Positions 5,284-8,029 of a DNA stretch of 8,029 bases are shown here, one piece after another. Source of the stretch: Betaproteobacteria bacterium UBA931. Its GTDB lineage: Bacteria > Pseudomonadota > Gammaproteobacteria > Burkholderiales > Casimicrobiaceae. Each line of letters begins with the position of its first letter. Position 1 is the first letter of the stretch. The position numbers and the translations under genes were made by a program. The notes beneath the pieces were generated by a model. The model was given only the letters and a program-made list of their open reading frames with translations. It did not search any database and was not told the origin of the DNA. The stretch spans positions 27,696 to 35,724 of the forward strand of contig DBDN01000093.1 in assembly GCA_002293615.1 (NCBI GenBank). Direction: 5' to 3'.

Positions 5284-6285
5284 CGCTTGAACTTCAGAAA
5301 GTACATTCACCGGACCAATAGAAAGGCCTTTCAACCCATTCTCTTTACACATACGGACAAATTTTTCTGAAGCAAAAAGTAGTGGACAAAGAGCAAACCC
5401 ACGTAACTCCTTCCCTTCGACTAAAATTCGATCACATATTTGTAAATCTTTTTCTGAAAAGAACTTATCGGGAATAATTGAAGGTGCTGAATGAAATAAT
5501 TTAAACCAATTTAATGGTGGAGTGTATCCGCAAATACTACATGGTTTTAAATCGCTATTGCGCTCCTCCGTTGGAAAAGCATAATAGGTTTCTCCTGTAA
5601 TCGTAAGCTGATAAATGTTGGAAAGCGCCTCTCCTTCGTAACTCAAAATAGGTTGGATTTCACAGCCAGTGATGCCACTTTGTAAAATGGCTTCCCGCGC
5701 TTTAGCGCTGATACCCCATATCCTAGAATCCGGGAGTTGTGGCCCCGCCCAAAACTTAAAAAAGTCACGAGTCGGAACTCTTCCCGGCTTTTTTGCTAAA
5801 CGAAACAGAGTGATTTGTTTCTTCCATCGACCACAACCTTTATTACCTATAATCACCTCATGGCCTACAGGATAGTCGCAAGCCATTTGATTTTCAAAAT
5901 TAACCTCTTCGGCCATACAAAGAGCTAAGCCCGGGCCTACACCTTTTTCACTAAAACAAAAAAAATGGAATGGACTGGATTTTGTTTTTGAATACTTATA
6001 CTTTCCTTGAAGATAAGAAAAAGGTTTAAAACCTTTTTCTTTTTCAAACAAAAAAATTAGCTCGCCAACTTCCGATGAGGCGGCATCAAGATGAATATCG
6101 TCAAAGTGGAAGGAAATGTTCTTCTTGAATCGCTCTCTGATAGAGTCTGGCCATTTACCTTCACCTGCTTTAATTTGTTCCAATGTCTTAAATGTTCCTT
6201 TAGGCAAATCATCCCAAGGAGTCTTATCATGAGCATACTGTTTACGTGGAAGAAAGATTCTCTCGTAATTACTTTTACTTTTCAT
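5236..6285 (-). CDS. Putative immunity protein, double-CXXCG (SitI6)-like, copy B
   Basis: A 349-residue soluble protein, full-length paralogue of the product of 3613-4644 with well over half the residues shared by eye. It has the same layout: PRKQYAHDKTPWDDLPKGTF at the start, NKGCGRWKKQ (Cys151) in the middle, GISAKAREAILQSGITGCEI, the CXXC pair Cys249-Cys252 in LKPCSICGY, and LLDETIFPVMKIE at the end. A small insertion follows the CXXC. The ATG at 6283-6285 is preferred over a TTG six bases upstream because GAGG at 6294-6297 is then about eight bases away. It begins 10 bases after the stop of the toxin tip at 6296, which argues for an immunity role. More AT-rich than metE, as expected for acquired immunity genes. 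Family name is from motif memory. Confidence 0.72.
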   Translation of the reverse strand: MKSKSNYERIFLPRKQYAHDKTPWDDLPKGTFKTLEQIKAGEGKWPDSIRERFKKNISFHFDDIHLDAASSEVGELIFLFEKEKGFKPFSYLQGKYKYSKTKSSPFHFFCFSEKGVGPGLALCMAEEVNFENQMACDYPVGHEVIIGNKGCGRWKKQITLFRLAKKPGRVPTRDFFKFWAGPQLPDSRIWGISAKAREAILQSGITGCEIQPILSYEGEALSNIYQLTITGETYYAFPTEERNSDLKPCSICGYTPPLNWFKLFHSAPSIIPDKFFSEKDLQICDRILVEGKELRGFALCPLLFASEKFVRMCKENGLKGLSIGPVNVLSEVQAAGLLDETIFPVMKIE

Positions 6286-6295
6286 ACTCAATACC

Positions 6296-6760
6296 TCATA
6301 TATTATTTATTATATTCAAAACATCTTTCATAGGAATTGGGGCACCATCTAACTGCATCCCACGTTGCCAAATACGAGCTTCTATTTCATACACCTTCTC
6401 CCAAGGCAACTTAAGAGATTGTATATGCGTGCGTAAGATATTGCTGCCTGGACCTGCTATTTTCGAACTATGAACTGCGCTGATCTGTGTATGAACACGA
6501 ATTGGTGTCGGTACAATGTTGTTCAGCGAATAGGTCATGTTCGATGGCGCTCCAAGGCTCTTTTCTATCAGTTTATGGTACTGCATTCCGAGCGAGTTGG
6601 CGTTTACGTTCAGCATTCTGTTGATCTGCCCGGTATAGTTTTTCCCGACGTTCATCGCGTTGGTCAATGTCTGCGGGGTGATCGCTTGGCTTCCTCTTGC
6701 TACGGTATGAATCGATGCTTGCAGCGCACGAAGGCTATTGAACCGATTGGCCGATCCATC
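6296..6760 (-). CDS. Displaced toxin C-terminus, HNH/His-Me-finger-like nuclease, copy B
   Basis: An open frame without a proper start that begins right at the stop codon of the upstream gene. It opens with DGSANRFNSLRALQASIHTV, continues through ARGSQAITPQTLTNAMNVGK and NYTGQINRMLNVNANSLG, a helical region typical of the stretch before a toxin tip, then MQYHKLIEKSLG and NNIVPTPIRVHTQISAVHSS, the HNH-like core, and a helical end (LKLPWEKVYEIEARIWQRGM). The helical part is GC-richer, like the host genes, and the tip is AT-rich. Internal starts (TTG at 6665-6667, ATG at 6653-6655) exist but lack a clear ribosome binding site. It has the form of a toxin end cut from a long effector, stored beside its immunity gene (5236-6285). 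Nuclease function is inferred from the H, N and H positions. Confidence 0.62.
   Translation of the reverse strand, partial: DGSANRFNSLRALQASIHTVARGSQAITPQTLTNAMNVGKNYTGQINRMLNVNANSLGMQYHKLIEKSLGAPSNMTYSLNNIVPTPIRVHTQISAVHSSKIAGPGSNILRTHIQSLKLPWEKVYEIEARIWQRGMQLDGAPIPMKDVLNIINNI
6462..6591 (-). repeat. 130-bp exact direct repeat, copy B (toxin entrance)
   Basis: Identical to 4853-4982. Here the repeat runs in frame from the helical pre-toxin region (NVNANSLG) into the tip, so this copy is more likely to be the original arrangement and copy A the recombinant one. Confidence 0.97.
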
Positions 6761-7200
6761 TAAACATTAGGGATAATAATATTTTTTTTAAGCAAAATTC
6801 TCTTTGCAAGATTCACAGTATCTTTATAGTCATCATGGCCATAACTGTTCGGGGTTATCTTATATCTTTTATCGACTTGGACTATTAGCGTATGTAAAAA
6901 AGATGCTCTTTCCTCGAAATTAATCAGCGCCTCTGTTAGGCAAGACTGAGCCAAATCAATGGCCTTTTCTGTATCCAAGCAATCAATTATGTAAAGGCAT
7001 AAGCGCTTTACATAACACGTATTTTCAGCATGAAAGTATTTTTCAGAAATTTTTATTAATCTTACCTTCATTGCTTTATCAATAGATATCATTTCTTTTT
7101 GGTCTGCCAAAGTCAATTGCTCAAAAATATTCTCCAGCCTTCTTATGAGGTCAAAATTATTACTGCTGTCAAGAAGATAAATGTCTATTTCGGAAATCAT
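6760..7200 (-). CDS. Small helical protein, putative immunity protein
   Basis: A 146-residue soluble protein that I do not recognise. It is acidic near the start (MISEIDIYLLDSSNNFDLIR), predicted almost all alpha-helix, without signal peptide or membrane segment. It resembles the product of 7225-7677 weakly in the second half: AQSCLTEALINFEERASFLH against AEEFIVDAFFRVRKEGDSLF, and both end in a basic helix (NLAKRILLKKNII against RCRDYMKRKGLF). The ATG at 7198-7200 has AAGGA at 7206-7210, five bases upstream. It lies 24 bases after the neighbouring gene, so the two are probably co-transcribed. Position in a toxin array and strong AT bias suggest an immunity protein. Its stop codon touches the first codon of the displaced toxin tip at 6296-6760, showing a sharp joining point. 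Confidence 0.65.
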   Translation of the reverse strand: MISEIDIYLLDSSNNFDLIRRLENIFEQLTLADQKEMISIDKAMKVRLIKISEKYFHAENTCYVKRLCLYIIDCLDTEKAIDLAQSCLTEALINFEERASFLHTLIVQVDKRYKITPNSYGHDDYKDTVNLAKRILLKKNIIIPNV

Positions 7201-7224
7201 AAAAATCCTTAGAAAAACATTAGC

Positions 7225-7677
7225 TCATTTAAGTGAATGAAAAAGTCCTTTTCTTTTCATGTAATCACGGCATCTTTCCATGCTTTCATTAATATCTAAC
7301 ATAGAAGAACTAGCATGACAAATATCATCTTTTCTATCGAGAATTTTCATTAGGGAAAAAAGTGAGTCTCCTTCTTTTCTTACGCGAAAAAAAGCATCTA
7401 CAATAAACTCTTCTGCCACCTTTTCCGACAAAGAAGTATCCAGATATTCCAGTATAAAGATTATTTTATCTCTTATATTAGAGTCTGAGGCACTGTAAAC
7501 TGTCTCAAGTAGACATGAAGAAAGTTGCTCCACTATATCTTCGGGAAAAGACGGATTTTGATCAGATTCTATAGCATAGCAAATCTGATCGATTAATTGA
7601 TCAAGCATTATCAGCAGATCAATTTCATTTACGTGCCTTAATTGTTTAATCCATAAGGTATTTAGTTCAATTTTCAT
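7225..7677 (-). CDS. Small helical protein, likely immunity partner of the toxin at 7679-8029
   Basis: A 150-residue soluble, acidic, helix-rich protein (MKIELNTLWIKQLRHVNEID at the start; FILEYLDTSLSEKVAEEFIV in the middle) of no family I recognise. Its ATG at 7675-7677 follows the TGA of the toxin C-terminus after a single base, giving translational coupling as in classic toxin-immunity pairs. This close spacing is the main reason to call it the cognate immunity protein. It shares a faint C-terminal pattern with the product of 6760-7200, suggesting an old duplication. Clearly more AT-rich than metE. Confidence 0.7.
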   Translation of the reverse strand: MKIELNTLWIKQLRHVNEIDLLIMLDQLIDQICYAIESDQNPSFPEDIVEQLSSCLLETVYSASDSNIRDKIIFILEYLDTSLSEKVAEEFIVDAFFRVRKEGDSLFSLMKILDRKDDICHASSSMLDINESMERCRDYMKRKGLFHSLK

Positions 7678-7678
7678 A

Positions 7679-8029
7679 TCAATAAAATTTTAAATTATGT
7701 CCACGAAGATTATCTATATCTAACCTGTACTCTTTACGATTATAAACTGCCTTTTCGCTTTCTATAGAAGATCTCCCTATGCTTATGCCTTTTGGTGGGT
7801 AACGTCGTAATTTAACACTAATCCTAGCCATCATGCCCACCAGATCAGACTCCAAATTTCCCGGCCACCAAGCTGGCAGATCATAAAACATTGATCTCAT
7901 CTTTGCTTCAACTTGTGTTACTCGCACGCCTTTTATCGGTAAGCCGTAAACAACACCTCCTTTTGTTTCCAGAGTGACACCTCCTCCGTTTGCTGGGCTT
8001 ACTTGTGTCAAATATTGTGCAAAAGTGCA
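7679..8029 (-). CDS. Polymorphic toxin C-terminal domain, 5' end outside the window
   Basis: The frame is open to the last base of the window and reads TFAQYLTQVSPANGGGVTL, then a possible domain with YDLPAWWPGNLESDLVGMMA and YPPKGISIGRSSIESEKAVY, ending NRKEYRLDIDNLRGHNLKFY. No ATG with a ribosome binding site opens it; a TTG at 8009-8011 exists but is unsupported, so this is treated as the end of a longer gene. A short beta-rich ending with Y-R-x-D-x-D-x-x-x-G-H-N is reminiscent of BECR-fold RNase toxins, but that is a weak guess. The gene directly downstream, coupled by one base, is the probable immunity gene. The first bases coincide with the 24-bp inverted repeat, so this end may also be truncated by rearrangement. 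Confidence 0.6.
   Translation of the reverse strand, partial: CTFAQYLTQVSPANGGGVTLETKGGVVYGLPIKGVRVTQVEAKMRSMFYDLPAWWPGNLESDLVGMMARISVKLRRYPPKGISIGRSSIESEKAVYNRKEYRLDIDNLRGHNLKFY
8006..8029 (-). repeat. 24-bp inverted repeat, right copy (reaches the window end)
   Basis: Exact reverse complement of 3546-3569, running to the last base given, so the match may be longer than 24 bp. It overlaps the open frame of the truncated toxin. A sequence that stops inside a repeat is also what an assembly break would look like. Confidence 0.75.

Noticed and set aside
3545..6763. Plus-strand frames of 60-101 codons inside the toxin/immunity array
   Set aside because: All are antisense to paralogous minus-strand proteins whose reading frame is conserved between the two copies, and none has a ribosome binding site.
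3546..8029. A complete insertion sequence or transposon
   Set aside because: Despite inward-facing inverted repeats, no transposase, integrase or recombinase motif is encoded in between, so only the repeat itself is reported.
1..8029. tRNA, rRNA or other structured RNA genes
   Set aside because: No cloverleaf with T-loop GTTCGA-like motif and no rRNA signature was seen on either strand by eye.

Overview
The window reads as a chromosomal segment of a gammaproteobacterium, probably a member of or close to Enterobacterales. The support is a cobalamin-independent methionine synthase (MetE) very similar in motifs to the enterobacterial enzyme, a divergent LysR-type MetR-like regulator, and next to it an accessory island of Rhs/polymorphic-toxin debris of the kind common in these bacteria. 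The genus cannot be fixed from the sequence alone.

Layout. (1) 1-2603 is a conserved housekeeping block: the 5' part of a metR-like gene on the minus strand, a shared control region with a good MetR-type box, and complete metE on the plus strand. (2) 2752-3387 is a compact higB-higA toxin-antitoxin operon on the plus strand with a perfect -35 box embedded in two palindromic operator-like boxes. (3) 3388-3573 is a non-coding boundary with two GGTGCA-N4-TGCAC palindromes and one copy of a 24-bp sequence that recurs, inverted, at the very end of the window. (4) 3574-8029 is a minus-strand array of toxin tips and putative immunity genes, increasingly AT-rich toward the right end.

Reading the array in its direction of transcription (right to left): a truncated toxin C-terminus (7679-8029), two small all-helical putative immunity genes (7225-7677, 6760-7200), a toxin tip without its own N-terminus (6296-6760), a large putative immunity gene (5236-6285), a strong hairpin terminator (5172-5218), a sliver of Rhs YD-repeat core (4964-5165), a second related toxin tip (4657-4977), and a second related large immunity gene (3613-4644).

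The central observation is that the toxin-tip/immunity pairs at 3574-4982 and 5197-6591 are two versions of one cassette. They diverge in the middle, but their ends are practically identical: 130 bp exact at the toxin entrance and 87 bp with two mismatches at the immunity 3' end. Such homology arms would let variable toxin-immunity specificities be exchanged by recombination. The leftmost cassette is joined out of frame to the Rhs sliver, and the other begins exactly at a neighbour's stop codon, so both toxins look like stored or displaced tips rather than expressed full-length effectors. The immunity genes remain intact and could protect against relatives carrying the matching toxins.
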